Positions 26,718 to 35,749 of a stretch of 64,000 nt of DNA are shown piece after piece. Each line of letters begins with the position of its first letter. Position 1 is the first letter of the stretch. The notes below the pieces were generated by a model. That model saw only the letters and a program-made list of their open reading frames with translations, was not told where the DNA came from and made no database searches. Both the position numbers and the translations under genes were made by a program. The DNA lies in the NCBI GenBank assembly GCA_043777595.1, contig JAYWHT010000114.1, forward strand, positions 1 to 64,000, given 5' to 3'. The stretch comes from JAYVJH01 sp043777595 (lineage in GTDB: Bacteria > Bacteroidota > Bacteroidia > Cytophagales > Spirosomataceae).

Positions 26718-27789
26718 CACTTACGGAAAAATATTTAAGATTTCGACCTTTGGCGAATCGCATGGTGCGGCCATTGGTGTAGTGATTGATGGTTGCCCAG
26801 CAGGGCTTGACTTAAACTTAGACTTTATTCAGTCAGAGTTAGACCGTCGTAAGCCGGGGCAGTCTCGCATTACGACCCAACGAAAAGAAGCCGATGGTGT
26901 GGAAATTCTGTCGGGGGTCTTTGAGGGCAAAACAACGGGTACGCCTATTGCGATGGTTATCAGAAACGAAGACCAGCGCAGCAAAGACTACTCACATATA
27001 GCAACACAGTTTAGGCCGTCGCACGCTGATTTTACTTATCAGACCAAATATGGTGTCAGAGACTACCGAGGCGGTGGCCGTAGCTCGGCTCGTGAAACGG
27101 CGGCTCGGGTGGCAGCAGGGGCGTTGGCCAAACTACTACTCCAGACTTTGGGCGTATCGGTTCAGGCTTTTGTGTCGCAAGTGGGGGTGCTTAAATTAGA
27201 AAAAGAGTATTCGGAATTGGACCTTTCACTGACCGATAATAATGCTGTACGCTGTCCAGACCCCGAAATGGCCGCTCTGATGTATAGTTATATTGACGAT
27301 GTCCGTAAGCAAGGCGACTCTATTGGTGGCGTTGTGAGTTGCGTTGTAGCGGGTGCGCCTGTGGGCTGGGGTGAGCCAGTTTTTGATAAGCTACATGCCG
27401 AACTCGGCAAAGCCATGCTGAGTATCAATGCCGTAAAGGGTTTTGAATATGGTAGTGGTTTTGGTGGTGTAGAGTTGCTGGGGTCGGCACACAATGACGT
27501 TTTTTATACAGACCAAGCAGGTCGTGTGCGTACTCGGTCCAATCATTCGGGTGGCGTACAGGGAGGGATTTCTAACGGAGAAGATATTTTTTTTAAAGTA
27601 GCTTTCAAACCTGTAGCAACTATTATGCAAGACCAAGAAAGCGTAAACGAAGCTGGCCAAAGCGTGCTTGTAAGTGGCAAAGGCCGCCACGACCCTTGTG
27701 TGCTACCTCGTGCCGTGCCGATTGTTGAGGCCATGGCAGCGTTGGTTTTGGTCGATTTTTATTTGAGAAATAAAAGTACAAAAATTTAA
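26710..27789 (+). CDS. aroC: chorismate synthase
   Basis: 359 residues, normal length. Catalyses the last shikimate-pathway step, EPSP to chorismate, with reduced FMN. Signatures: GESHGAAIGVVIDGCPAG near residue 14; RPSHADFTYQTKYGVRDYRG with the conserved GGGRSSARETAARVAAGA (residues about 121-138); SNHSGGVQGGISNGEDI; and GKGRHDPCVLPRAVPIVEAM at the C-terminus. It overlaps batD by 8 bases and is followed after 5 bases by the pfkB-family gene, so the three are likely one transcript. aroB of the same pathway is 7 kb downstream. Confidence 0.97.
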   Translation: MSSTYGKIFKISTFGESHGAAIGVVIDGCPAGLDLNLDFIQSELDRRKPGQSRITTQRKEADGVEILSGVFEGKTTGTPIAMVIRNEDQRSKDYSHIATQFRPSHADFTYQTKYGVRDYRGGGRSSARETAARVAAGALAKLLLQTLGVSVQAFVSQVGVLKLEKEYSELDLSLTDNNAVRCPDPEMAALMYSYIDDVRKQGDSIGGVVSCVVAGAPVGWGEPVFDKLHAELGKAMLSINAVKGFEYGSGFGGVELLGSAHNDVFYTDQAGRVRTRSNHSGGVQGGISNGEDIFFKVAFKPVATIMQDQESVNEAGQSVLVSGKGRHDPCVLPRAVPIVEAMAALVLVDFYLRNKSTKI

Positions 27790-27794
27790 AATAG

Positions 27795-28742
27795 ATGTCT
27801 CGCAAATATACACTTGTGTCGGTAGGGGAGTTATTGGCCGATTTGATTGGAACAGAATTTACAGAAAACCTGACCGACACTGAACATTTTAGACGGTTTC
27901 AGGGTGGAAGCCCCGCCAACTTGGCCGCAAATATGGCTCGATTGGGCAATAAAACAGCTTTGGTAGCTTGTGTGGGCAACGATAATGTAGGAAACTATCT
28001 CATCAAAAAAGTAGCTGAAACAGGTACAGACACGCAGTATATTGGTCGTAGTGAGAGTAATCCGACCAGTATTGTGTTGGTTTCGAGAGCCAAAGATACG
28101 CCTGATTTTATTGCCTACCGCCAAGCTGACTGTTGCATTGAGCCTCGGCATATTATTGATGAATTGTTGCAGAATACCACTTTTTTTCATACTACGTGCT
28201 TTGCATTGAGTAAAAATCCAGCCCAAAGTACGATTATAGATGCAGCGCAGCGTGCCAAAAAAGTAGGCTGTAAAGTAAGTTTAGATGCCAATTACGCACC
28301 CTCTATCTGGCCTAATAGAGCCGAAGCCATAGAAGTCATAAGTGCGTATTGTCAGAATGGTGCTTTTGTAAAACTAAGCGTGGACGATGCACAACGGATT
28401 TTTGACAAAAAAATGCCGCAAAATATTATAATCGACACGTTTCATAGCATGGGAGCGGAGTTGGTATGCCTAACGCTGGGTGGTGAGGGCAGCGTTGTGT
28501 CGTACAATGGTGGTAGCGATTTGGTAAGAGTTGAGGGCAAACCGATTGAGGTAATAGATGCCACAGGAGCAGGTGATGCGTATTGGTCTGGGTTTTTGAC
28601 GGCCTGGGCAGACACCAAAACACCAGCCGAATGTGCCAATGCAGGTGCAAATATGGCAGCTCTCAAACTCACAACAGTAGGGCCGCTTTCAAATATAATT
28701 GACAAAATGCAGATTTATTCGACTTCGTCCGTAAACATATAA
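27795..28742 (+). CDS. PfkB-family sugar kinase (fructokinase-like)
   Basis: 315 residues. Ribokinase fold: SVGELLADLIGTEF at the N-terminus, the substrate motif GGSPANLAANMARLG (about residues 37-51) and the ATP/anion-hole motif VIDATGAGDAYWSGFL (about residue 253) with the catalytic Asp. Closest in layout to bacterial fructokinases; phosphorylation of fructose or another hexose is inferred. Its last 28 bases overlap the convergent response-regulator gene. Confidence 0.88.
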   Translation: MSRKYTLVSVGELLADLIGTEFTENLTDTEHFRRFQGGSPANLAANMARLGNKTALVACVGNDNVGNYLIKKVAETGTDTQYIGRSESNPTSIVLVSRAKDTPDFIAYRQADCCIEPRHIIDELLQNTTFFHTTCFALSKNPAQSTIIDAAQRAKKVGCKVSLDANYAPSIWPNRAEAIEVISAYCQNGAFVKLSVDDAQRIFDKKMPQNIIIDTFHSMGAELVCLTLGGEGSVVSYNGGSDLVRVEGKPIEVIDATGAGDAYWSGFLTAWADTKTPAECANAGANMAALKLTTVGPLSNIIDKMQIYSTSSVNI

Positions 28743-29425
28743 CCAACGCCTTTGAGGGTTCTGATAAAGTTTTCGCCTATTTTTTCTCGAACTTTTCTGA
28801 TATGAACATCGACAGTACGCTCGACAACATACACATCTGCACCCCAAATTTTGTATAATAATTCTTCACGGCCAAAAACTTTGTTGGGTTGTTGTGCCAA
28901 AAAATACAGTAACTCAAACTCTTTTTTGGGCAATATAACCATTGAACCATCGGGTTTGGTAACAGTATAATTGAGGCGATTGATGAGCAAGCCAGCCGTT
29001 TCTATTTGCTGTTCGGGTTCAGACTTTTGGGCTTCTCGCCTAAACAGCGCATTGATACGGCTCATGAGCGCGCGTGGCTTGATGGGCTTGGTAATGTAGT
29101 CGTCAGCACCGAGTTCAAATGCTGCAACCTCTGAATATTCTTCTGAGCGGGCTGTCAAAAACAAAATAAACGTATTCTTGAACTCAGCCATGGCTCGTAG
29201 CGCACGGGCGGCCTCGATACCGTCCATGTGAGGCATCATAATGTCGAGTAAAAGTAATTCTGGCAAAAAACTTCGGGCAACATCAATCGCCAATCGGCCA
29301 TTACTCGCCGTCCTAACGTCATAACCCTCTTTTTCTAAATTGTAAGCCAGTAGCTCTACTATGTCTGGGTCATCATCTACTACCAATACACGGTGGGGGG
29401 CTTGTATAGACTTGGTGCTATTCAT
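28715..29425 (-). CDS. OmpR/PhoB-family response regulator
   Basis: 236 residues. Receiver domain (VLVVDDDPDIVELLAYNLEK) with phospho-acceptor Asp61 (LLLLDIMMPHMDG), Thr91 and Lys113 (ITKPIKP), then a winged-helix DNA-binding domain (KEFELLYFLAQQPNKVFGRE, VVERTVDVHIRKVREKIGE, FIRTLKGVGYMF). PhoB-like. No histidine kinase is adjacent. It is convergent with the sugar kinase, overlapping by 28 bases. Confidence 0.94.
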   Translation of the reverse strand: MNSTKSIQAPHRVLVVDDDPDIVELLAYNLEKEGYDVRTASNGRLAIDVARSFLPELLLLDIMMPHMDGIEAARALRAMAEFKNTFILFLTARSEEYSEVAAFELGADDYITKPIKPRALMSRINALFRREAQKSEPEQQIETAGLLINRLNYTVTKPDGSMVILPKKEFELLYFLAQQPNKVFGREELLYKIWGADVYVVERTVDVHIRKVREKIGENFIRTLKGVGYMFTDEVE

Positions 29426-29449
29426 TTAGATTTTGTTTGATAATGATGA

Positions 29450-29457
29450 CAAATGTA
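29450..29457 (-). promoter_or_regulatory. -7 promoter box TACATTTG for the response regulator
   Basis: Reverse-strand TAnnTTTG match 25 bases upstream of the ATG at 29425. Confidence 0.4.
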
Positions 29458-29505
29458 CTGTCTGTTATTCAAATTAAAACTTAGACGACATTTCTTAACA
29501 TAAAC

Positions 29506-29847
29506 TTAACACAGTAAATCCTCTCGCAAAGGCGAAAAGACATCGACCAATAGCCCAGCTTCTAAGCAAACAACGCCATGAATGGCGTTTTCGGGTACAA
29601 AAAATACATCGCCCTGTTTCAATATTTTGGTTTCGTTGGCTATTGTAGTCTCAAAAACCCCGCTTGCCACGTAGCTCATTTGTAGATGTGGGTGGTGGTG
29701 AAGCTGGCCAATACCACCTGTCTCGAAATCTATTTTTACAAGCATCAGTTTGTCGTTATAGGCCATTATTTTTCGTTTGATTTTAGAGTCAATTATTTCC
29801 CAAACTATATCTTCGTCCTTAACGAGTGAGTTGAACTGAGGGGTCAT
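29506..29847 (-). CDS. cupin-domain protein
   Basis: 113 residues, single small beta-barrel. Cupin motif 1 GQLHHHPHLQMSYVASGVFE gives the His ligands and motif 2 KQGDVFFVPENAIHGVV the final His. Likely binds one metal ion and may act as a sensor or as a sugar- or metabolite-binding protein; no specific reaction can be assigned. It lies upstream of the response-regulator gene on the same strand but 80 bases away and with a separate promoter for the regulator. Confidence 0.85.
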   Translation of the reverse strand: MTPQFNSLVKDEDIVWEIIDSKIKRKIMAYNDKLMLVKIDFETGGIGQLHHHPHLQMSYVASGVFETTIANETKILKQGDVFFVPENAIHGVVCLEAGLLVDVFSPLREDLLC

Positions 29848-29910
29848 TTTTTTTAGATTAAAAAGTGATGGTTCTACTATGATTTCTACGGAGATGCTGC
29901 TTGAAGCCGA

Positions 29911-29969
29911 ACCGAAGCCATCGCTCGGAGCGATGGTTCATCGGTAAACCCGTATAAATCAACGAAGAA
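29911..29969. repeat. REP-like hairpin plus conserved tail, copy 1
   Basis: Hairpin GAAGCCATCGCT/AGCGATGGTTC (29914-29939) in the gap between the cupin and IscA-like genes. Its left arm ACCGAAGCCATCGCT (29911-29925) is identical to 36363-36377. The tail GTATAAATCAACGAAGAA (29952-29969) matches 61643-61660 at 16 of 18 bases. No gene is seen in 29848-30097. Confidence 0.6.
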
Positions 29970-30097
29970 CCAAAGTGATTTATTGAAATCTGTAAACTTT
30001 TAAGTAGTTGTGTGTGAATAACAACGTATTGATTTATTTTAAATATCAGACTGCTAACCAATTACAATACTTTTCGTTATTTATTTTTATGTTCCCA

Positions 30098-30400
30098 TTA
30101 GAGGTTCGTAGTAATTTTGTTAATAGTAAATCCTGTTCCGTTTTCGGTTTCTTCAAAATCAATTTCGGTGTTAATGACATACATTAGGTGGCGTTTGTCT
30201 ATCAAAATCCGTATTTCGTTTATTGCATAAACTTGGTCGTTGGCCGTGGGTGTGTCAAATCCTAATAGTAGTTGGCCAGCACAGCCCCCACCTTTCATAC
30301 CTACCCTTAGTCCATAATTTGCTGGTATTTTATTGGCTCGAAGTGTGTCTATAATTTCTTGTTGGGCAAAGGCCGTGATTTGTACTGGTGCCGTATTCAT
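30098..30400 (-). CDS. HesB/IscA-family protein with a single cysteine
   Basis: 100 residues. The A-type Fe-S carrier fold is recognisable in VQITAFAQQEIIDTL, YGLRVGMKGGGCAG (Cys40) and a dimer-like C-terminal strand. The usual second motif CGCG near the C-terminus is replaced by GTGFTI, so only one of the three family cysteines remains. I recall Bacteroidota paralogues with just this GGGC cysteine, so it may be a lineage-specific subfamily with altered or lost cluster binding. The ATG at 30400 is chosen; the longer TTG start (30421) adds an unconserved tail. Confidence 0.8.
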   Translation of the reverse strand: MNTAPVQITAFAQQEIIDTLRANKIPANYGLRVGMKGGGCAGQLLLGFDTPTANDQVYAINEIRILIDKRHLMYVINTEIDFEETENGTGFTINKITTNL

Positions 30401-30490
30401 GGGTTTGATAAATATATTCAAATTTCGTACTAATTTTGGTCAAATTACGTTTTCATAGTGCAATTTTTTTCTTCAATCATCTTTTTTTTC

Positions 30491-31015
30491 ATGCAAATTA
30501 TCACCGAAATTCTCAAAATCGTCTTGCCGTCGGCACTTGTCATTTATGCCATGTATTTGGTTGTAGCTACATTTTTTAAAAAATCGTTAGTCGAAAAACA
30601 AATTGATTTGCGCCGAGGCTCTATCGAAACCACGCTACCTATACGTCTCCAAGCCTACGAGCGTATTTGTCTATTGTTAGAAAGAATATCACCTAATAAC
30701 CTGATAATTAGGCTCAACGATAGTTCTTTGCGGGCCATTGAGTTTCAACAATTATTATTAAAAGAAATCAGAGACGAGTTCAATCATAACCTATCGCAAC
30801 AAATTTATATGAGCCACGAGGCTTGGGAGCGAGTCCGTGCTGCACAGCAAGACGTTGGTACGCTCATTAACCAAGCCGCTGCCGAAATTAGTGCCGATGG
30901 CTCGGCGATGGATTTGGCACGTAAGATTTTTGAGAAACTAATACAAGAAAACCGAAACCCAACCGCCGAAGCCTTGCAGTTTGTGAAGGCAGAAATTCAG
31001 CAAGAATTCATGTAA
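30491..31015 (+). CDS. membrane-anchored protein of unknown function, helical domain
   Basis: 174 residues from the ATG at 30491. One N-terminal TM (about residues 9-27, VLPSALVIYAMYLVVATFF) and a cytoplasmic helical domain: PIRLQAYERICLLLERISPNN, FQQLLLKEIRDEFNHNLSQQ, SHEAWERVRAAQQDVGTLI. The 'LQAYERicLlLERI.p..li.r' pattern occurs in a Bacteroidota-wide family without an assigned function that I can recall. Divergent from the IscA-like gene. Confidence 0.75.
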   Translation: MQIITEILKIVLPSALVIYAMYLVVATFFKKSLVEKQIDLRRGSIETTLPIRLQAYERICLLLERISPNNLIIRLNDSSLRAIEFQQLLLKEIRDEFNHNLSQQIYMSHEAWERVRAAQQDVGTLINQAAAEISADGSAMDLARKIFEKLIQENRNPTAEALQFVKAEIQQEFM

Positions 31016-31022
31016 AAATTGC

Positions 31023-31030
31023 TAACTTTG
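31023..31030 (+). promoter_or_regulatory. -7 promoter box TAACTTTG for the phosphosulfolactate-synthase-like gene
   Basis: TAnnTTTG match 32 bases upstream of the ATG at 31062, just after the stop of the previous gene. Confidence 0.45.
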
Positions 31031-31061
31031 TACCTAATTTAGTGACTACCTAACGTTTATT

Positions 31062-31859
31062 ATGAATTTTAAATTAAACCAAACACCTGACAGACAAGCC
31101 AAACCACGCCAAAACGGGCTAACGATGGTGATGGACAAAGGACTGAGTATCAGAGAAGTAGAAGATATGCTATCGGTTTCTGCACCTCATATTGATATTG
31201 TCAAATTAGGCTGGGCTACGTCTTTTGTTACACCCAATGTCGAAACCAAAATCAAAATATATCAAGATGCCAACATTCCTGTATATTTGGGAGGCACGCT
31301 TTTTGAGGCATTTGTAGTCAGAAATCAATTTGACGATTACCGTAAACTGCTTGACAAATACCGCCTGACGCATGCCGAAGTATCTGATGGCTCGATTGAA
31401 CTCCCCCAAGACCAAAAATGTGAGTACATTCGCACGCTTGCCCAGCAAGTTACGGTGCTGTCGGAGGTAGGGTCTAAGGACGAGGCCAAGATAATTCCGC
31501 CCTATAAATGGATTCAGTTGATGAACATGGAACTCGAAGCAGGTGCCTGGAAAGTCATTGGCGAAGCCCGTGAAAGTGGTAATGTGGGCTTGTTTCGGGC
31601 CAGCGGCGAGGTCCGCCAAGGTTTAGTAGAAGAAATATTGACCCAAGTACCTACCGAACACATCATCTGGGAAGCTCCCCAAAAATCGCAGCAAGTATGG
31701 TTTGTGAAATTATTAGGTGCAAATGTCAATCTGGGCAATATTGCCCCAAATGAAATTATCCCCCTCGAAACCATCAGATTGGGACTTCGGGGCGATACTT
31801 TCTTTGAATTTTTAAATCAAAAAACAAAAAACAAATGGAAATCATCTCCCAAATCTTAG
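31062..31859 (+). CDS. phosphosulfolactate synthase-like protein (ComA family)
   Basis: 265 residues, full length for ComA, a TIM-barrel enzyme that adds sulfite to phosphoenolpyruvate. Recognisable segments: GLTMVMDKGLSIREVEDML, HIDIVKLGWATSFV, IPVYLGGTLFEAF, VEVSDGSIELP-like AEVSDGSIELPQDQK, LSEVGSKDEAKI, IIWEAPQKSQQVWFV. In archaea this is step one of coenzyme M synthesis. In a bacterium of this kind the product might feed sulfonate or sulfonolipid synthesis; no other gene of such a pathway is beside it, so this is inference. It overlaps the DedA gene by 25 bases. Confidence 0.85.
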   Translation: MNFKLNQTPDRQAKPRQNGLTMVMDKGLSIREVEDMLSVSAPHIDIVKLGWATSFVTPNVETKIKIYQDANIPVYLGGTLFEAFVVRNQFDDYRKLLDKYRLTHAEVSDGSIELPQDQKCEYIRTLAQQVTVLSEVGSKDEAKIIPPYKWIQLMNMELEAGAWKVIGEARESGNVGLFRASGEVRQGLVEEILTQVPTEHIIWEAPQKSQQVWFVKLLGANVNLGNIAPNEIIPLETIRLGLRGDTFFEFLNQKTKNKWKSSPKS

Positions 31860-32491
31860 ACTTTTTTCTGCACTTAGACAAGCACCTTGCCGACATCATC
31901 AGTCAGTATGGCACGCTCACCTACTTGATTTTGTTTTTGATTATTTTTACCGAAACAGGTTTGGTCATCATGCCACTTTTGCCAGGCGACTCGCTGCTTT
32001 TTGCCGCAGGTGCGTTGGCCGCCAAACCCGAAACTGGGCTAAGTGTCTGGGTCATTATTCCGACTTTGATTATTGCTGCACTATTGGGAGATAACGTCAA
32101 TTATTTTGTGGGAAAATTTCTGGGCGAAACCATCAAAAAGCGAGAAAAAATACTGTTTCTCAAACGAGAATATTTAGACCAAACCGAGGCATTTTATGCC
32201 AAACATGGTGGCAAAACGGTTATTATGGCTCGGTTTATTCCTATCGTTCGTACCATTGCGCCTTTTGTGGCTGGTGCTGGCAGTATGAACTACTCCAAAT
32301 ACATCGGTTACTGCGTTTTGGGGGCATTGCTCTGGGTGCCTTCGCTCACGCTATTGGGCTTTTGGTTCGGTAATATGGACATTGTCAAAAAGAACTTTGA
32401 ATTAGTTATCTTGGGTATCATCGGCTTGTCGGTACTTCCCATGGTTTGGCAGTTTGCCAAGGCTAAGTTTTTTGCTGAAAAAGCGGTGTAA
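31835..32491 (+). CDS. DedA-family membrane protein
   Basis: 218 residues, four to five TM segments. Family signatures: FLIIFTETGLVIMPLLPGDSLLF (split over residues about 35-55), a re-entrant region around GDNVNYFVGKFLGE and GGKTVIMARFIPIVRTIAPFVAG with the conserved Arg residues. DedA proteins take part in undecaprenyl-phosphate or lipid flipping and in pH/envelope homeostasis. Translationally coupled to the ComA-family gene. Confidence 0.92.
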   Translation: MEIISQILDFFLHLDKHLADIISQYGTLTYLILFLIIFTETGLVIMPLLPGDSLLFAAGALAAKPETGLSVWVIIPTLIIAALLGDNVNYFVGKFLGETIKKREKILFLKREYLDQTEAFYAKHGGKTVIMARFIPIVRTIAPFVAGAGSMNYSKYIGYCVLGALLWVPSLTLLGFWFGNMDIVKKNFELVILGIIGLSVLPMVWQFAKAKFFAEKAV

Positions 32492-32639
32492 ATTTTATGT
32501 AAGTAATGAAGCAAATGAAGTTAATTTAGCTAAAATCAGCATTTTGAAGCTCTACAAGACAATGTTTTGATTTGTTCTAAATATTTGATTATTAGATAAT
32601 TGCAATATTTTTTGTTATTCATTTTTCACTAATCACTAC

Positions 32640-34460
32640 TTACACATAGCCCTTTGCTTGCAAATTAAAGAGTTCGGCATATTTGCCAGCTTTGGCCATT
32701 AGTTCGGCGTGTGTGCCGAGTTCTTGCCGTTGGCCGTTTTCGAGAAACAATATACGGTCGGCCATACGGACAGTTGAGAATCGGTGCGAAATCAGTACGG
32801 CGGTCTTGCCCTTAGTCAAGTCGGCAAACCTAATAAATACCTCATGCTCCGCACGGGCATCGAGGGCGGCTGTTGGCTCGTCGAGTATAAGTAGCTGCGC
32901 CTCACGCATATATGCCCGTGCCAATGCTACCTTTTGCCACTGGCCACCACTCAAATCTACACCATTCTGAAATTTTTTGCCAAGCATTTGTTGGTATTTT
33001 TGGGGTAATTTTTCTACTACACCAGCCGCCAAACTTTTATTGGCGGAGTCTTCGATACGTGATTCGTTGGTTATTTGTTCTATTTTGCCAATGGCGATAT
33101 TCTCGGCAGCCGTCATCTGAAACCGTATATAATCTTGGAAAATCACTCCCACTGCCTCTCGTAGTTGTTGTGGGTCATAGTCTTTTAGGTCGTGTCCGTC
33201 GAGCCAAATTACGCCTTCGGTTGGTTCATAAAGCCGAGCCAATAGCTTGACGATAGTAGTTTTGCCTGCGCCATTTTCACCAACGAGTGCCATTTTTTCA
33301 CCAGCATTGAGTTCAAAACTAAGATTTTTGACGGCATATTTTTCTGAATTGAGGTATTTGAAACTTACATTGTCAAATCTAAAACCTTGCTTGATTGGAC
33401 TGGGAACAGGAAGGCCGCCTGTTGGCTGTCGAAGTGGTTTGAGTGCCAAAAAGTCAAAGTAATCTTGAAGATACAAGGCACTGTCGGCGATTCTTGAAAA
33501 ACGTAACATCACACTTTGTAGCAACGACCGTACTCGCTCGAAAGAAGCCGCCAAAAATGTCATAGTACCAAGCGACAACGTACCTGCAATGGTTTGAAAA
33601 ACAATAAAAACATAAGCCGAATAGTACGCCAGCGTGCCTACCGACGACAAAACAACGCCTGAAATGGCTCTTTTGACTGTTATTTTTTTGTTTTCTTCAA
33701 AATATTTATCAGAAATACGCTCAAAACGATTGGCTAAGAAGTCGGACAGTCCAAACATTTTTATTTCTTTGGCTGTTTCATCGCTTGCGCCAATGTAGCG
33801 CAGGTAGTCCAATTCTCGCCGCTGGGGTGTCCAGCCCAAAGTCAAAGAATATACTTTTTGATTGAAATATATCTCGCCAAAAAGGCTCGGAACTACCGCC
33901 ACAATAAGAATAAATAACAGCCACGGATTGAAAAACACCAAGCCAGCACCCAAAAATAGTACCGAAACGATGTCTTGAATTTGCTCAAAAACTTGGTTCA
34001 TTAACACCGTTCGGCCTGTTGTTTGGCGGCGGGCCCGTTCAAGTTTGTCATAAAATTGTGGGTCTTCAAACTGGTATAAGTCCAGCGTGGCGGCGTGTTT
34101 GATGATTTCGACTGATGAATAATTAGAAAACAAATCGCCCAGTAAACTTTCGGTCAGGGCAATGCCCCGCCCAATAACATCAGACACTACGACCAATGCC
34201 AGTTCGAGTAAAATAAGCTGCCAGATATGGGTATTGACCGACAAAGTAATCAAGTGCTTTGCTTGAACTAACTGCACGACTTCGTCGATGATTTCTTTGC
34301 CCACATACAAAATAGCCAACGGCAAAGCCGACCGAAGCAGCCGCAAAGCAAGGTTGATGAGCATCAGTTGGGCATTTACCTGCCATATTAGTCTAAAAAG
34401 TTTGGGAATGTGCCGCAATGCAGCAAACTGGTCTTTGAATGAAGGTTTTTTGGGGGGCAT
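32640..34460 (-). CDS. ABC transporter, fused permease and ATPase (exporter type)
   Basis: 606 residues from the ATG at 34460. N-terminal six-TM region (residues about 20-330) with QFEDPQFYDKLERARRQT as a coupling-helix segment, then an ATPase domain: Walker A LVGENGAGKTTIVKLL, Q-loop VIFQDYIRFQMTAAENIAIG, signature LSGGQWQKVALARAY, Walker B LLILDEPTAALDA and H-loop VLISHRFSTVRMAD. Half-transporter acting as a homodimer; a lipid, peptide or drug exporter of the MsbA/antibiotic type. The substrate is unknown. Confidence 0.93.
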   Translation of the reverse strand: MPPKKPSFKDQFAALRHIPKLFRLIWQVNAQLMLINLALRLLRSALPLAILYVGKEIIDEVVQLVQAKHLITLSVNTHIWQLILLELALVVVSDVIGRGIALTESLLGDLFSNYSSVEIIKHAATLDLYQFEDPQFYDKLERARRQTTGRTVLMNQVFEQIQDIVSVLFLGAGLVFFNPWLLFILIVAVVPSLFGEIYFNQKVYSLTLGWTPQRRELDYLRYIGASDETAKEIKMFGLSDFLANRFERISDKYFEENKKITVKRAISGVVLSSVGTLAYYSAYVFIVFQTIAGTLSLGTMTFLAASFERVRSLLQSVMLRFSRIADSALYLQDYFDFLALKPLRQPTGGLPVPSPIKQGFRFDNVSFKYLNSEKYAVKNLSFELNAGEKMALVGENGAGKTTIVKLLARLYEPTEGVIWLDGHDLKDYDPQQLREAVGVIFQDYIRFQMTAAENIAIGKIEQITNESRIEDSANKSLAAGVVEKLPQKYQQMLGKKFQNGVDLSGGQWQKVALARAYMREAQLLILDEPTAALDARAEHEVFIRFADLTKGKTAVLISHRFSTVRMADRILFLENGQRQELGTHAELMAKAGKYAELFNLQAKGYV

Positions 34461-34625
34461 ATTGAGTTGGTATGGAGCTATGAGCGAATAGAAAACTGCC
34501 AAACTGTAAAACCATAGACTATAAAAGTGTTGAAATATAGACTGTTAGTTGATTTTTAAGTACGACTTGGCTTATTAGGTAAACGATAGAATTGTATTGT
34601 GGTTCATAAAGTAGGTGTTTTTTTG

Positions 34626-34633
34626 TATCTTTG
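34626..34633 (+). promoter_or_regulatory. -7 promoter box TATCTTTG for aroB
   Basis: TAnnTTTG match 19 bases before the aroB ATG at 34652. Confidence 0.5.
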
Positions 34634-34651
34634 TATTAGAAAAAAAACATT

Positions 34652-35680
34652 ATGTCTATATATATTGCGCCCATCGCCCAGAGTATTACCGAGTTTTTGT
34701 CTGACAAAAATTACTCAAAAATCATTGTCTTGACCGATACCAACACGCACAAACATTGCTACTCGGTTCTGAAACCACATTTACCAAAACATACCCTAAT
34801 AAAAATAAAGGCTGGCGAAGCCCACAAAAATATATCGACCTGCGTGCAAATCTGGGAAGCTATGACCGAAGCCGAACTCGATCGCCATGCGCTAATGATT
34901 GACTTGGGAGGCGGAGTGGTGGGCGATATGGGCGGCTTTTGTGCCAGTACTTACAAACGGGGTATTGATTTTATACAGATTCCGACCACGCTACTCTCGC
35001 AAGTCGATGCCAGTGTGGGAGGTAAGTTGGGTATTGATTTTCAAGGATTCAAAAATCATATCGGTGTTTTTACGCAGCCTCAGGCCGTTTTGATTGATGC
35101 CCATTTTCTCAAAACATTATCGGTTAGAGAGTTGCGGTCGGGTTTTGCCGAAGTCATTAAACATTGTCTGATAGCCGATGCCGACAAATGGAACGAAATA
35201 CGAAAGATAGATTTTGAAGATCAAAATTGGCCTGAATTGATTACTCACTCGGTTGAGATTAAGAAAAAAATCGTTGCCCAAGACCCTACCGAAAAAGGAT
35301 TGCGTAAGATTCTGAATTTTGGGCATACGCTCGGCCATGCCGTCGAAACGTACTTTTTGAGCAAACCAGCCTCTGAGCAGTTATTGCATGGCGAGGCCAT
35401 AGGGGCGGGAATGGTCATGGAGGCGTTTGTGAGTTTCCGAAAAAAAATGATTGATTTGCAAACACTCGAACGTATTGAAGAGTTTGTGTTTATGGTATAT
35501 GGTAAGATTGACTTAAAAGCAAATGACTACACCACATTGATAGAATTGGCCAAGCACGACAAAAAAAATAAAGATGGCCAATTGCGGTTTTCGTTGTTAG
35601 AAAACGTAGGTAACTGTGCTTTTGATGTGGTGGTAACAAATGCCGAAATTCGCCAAGCCATTGAATATTATGTAGGTTAG
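34652..35680 (+). CDS. aroB: 3-dehydroquinate synthase
   Basis: 342 residues. Catalyses the second shikimate step, DAHP to 3-dehydroquinate, using NAD+ and a divalent metal. Motifs: IDLGGGVVGDMGGFCASTYKRG, PTTLLSQVDASVGGKLGIDF, AEVIKHCLIAD, FGHTLGHAVET and LLHGEAIGAGMVMEA, which supply the NAD site and the Glu/His metal ligands. A stand-alone gene with its own promoter, divergent from the ABC exporter. Confidence 0.97.
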   Translation: MSIYIAPIAQSITEFLSDKNYSKIIVLTDTNTHKHCYSVLKPHLPKHTLIKIKAGEAHKNISTCVQIWEAMTEAELDRHALMIDLGGGVVGDMGGFCASTYKRGIDFIQIPTTLLSQVDASVGGKLGIDFQGFKNHIGVFTQPQAVLIDAHFLKTLSVRELRSGFAEVIKHCLIADADKWNEIRKIDFEDQNWPELITHSVEIKKKIVAQDPTEKGLRKILNFGHTLGHAVETYFLSKPASEQLLHGEAIGAGMVMEAFVSFRKKMIDLQTLERIEEFVFMVYGKIDLKANDYTTLIELAKHDKKNKDGQLRFSLLENVGNCAFDVVVTNAEIRQAIEYYVG

Positions 35681-35749
35681 GTGTCCGATTTGGCCAAAAT
35701 ACTCGTACATTGTCGTATAATTTAGAAACCCTTAAAATACTTTGAAAAC

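Noticed and set aside
29858..30061. Reverse-strand ORF of 67 codons between the cupin and IscA-like genes
   Set aside because: It runs through the REP-like hairpin; no family pattern.
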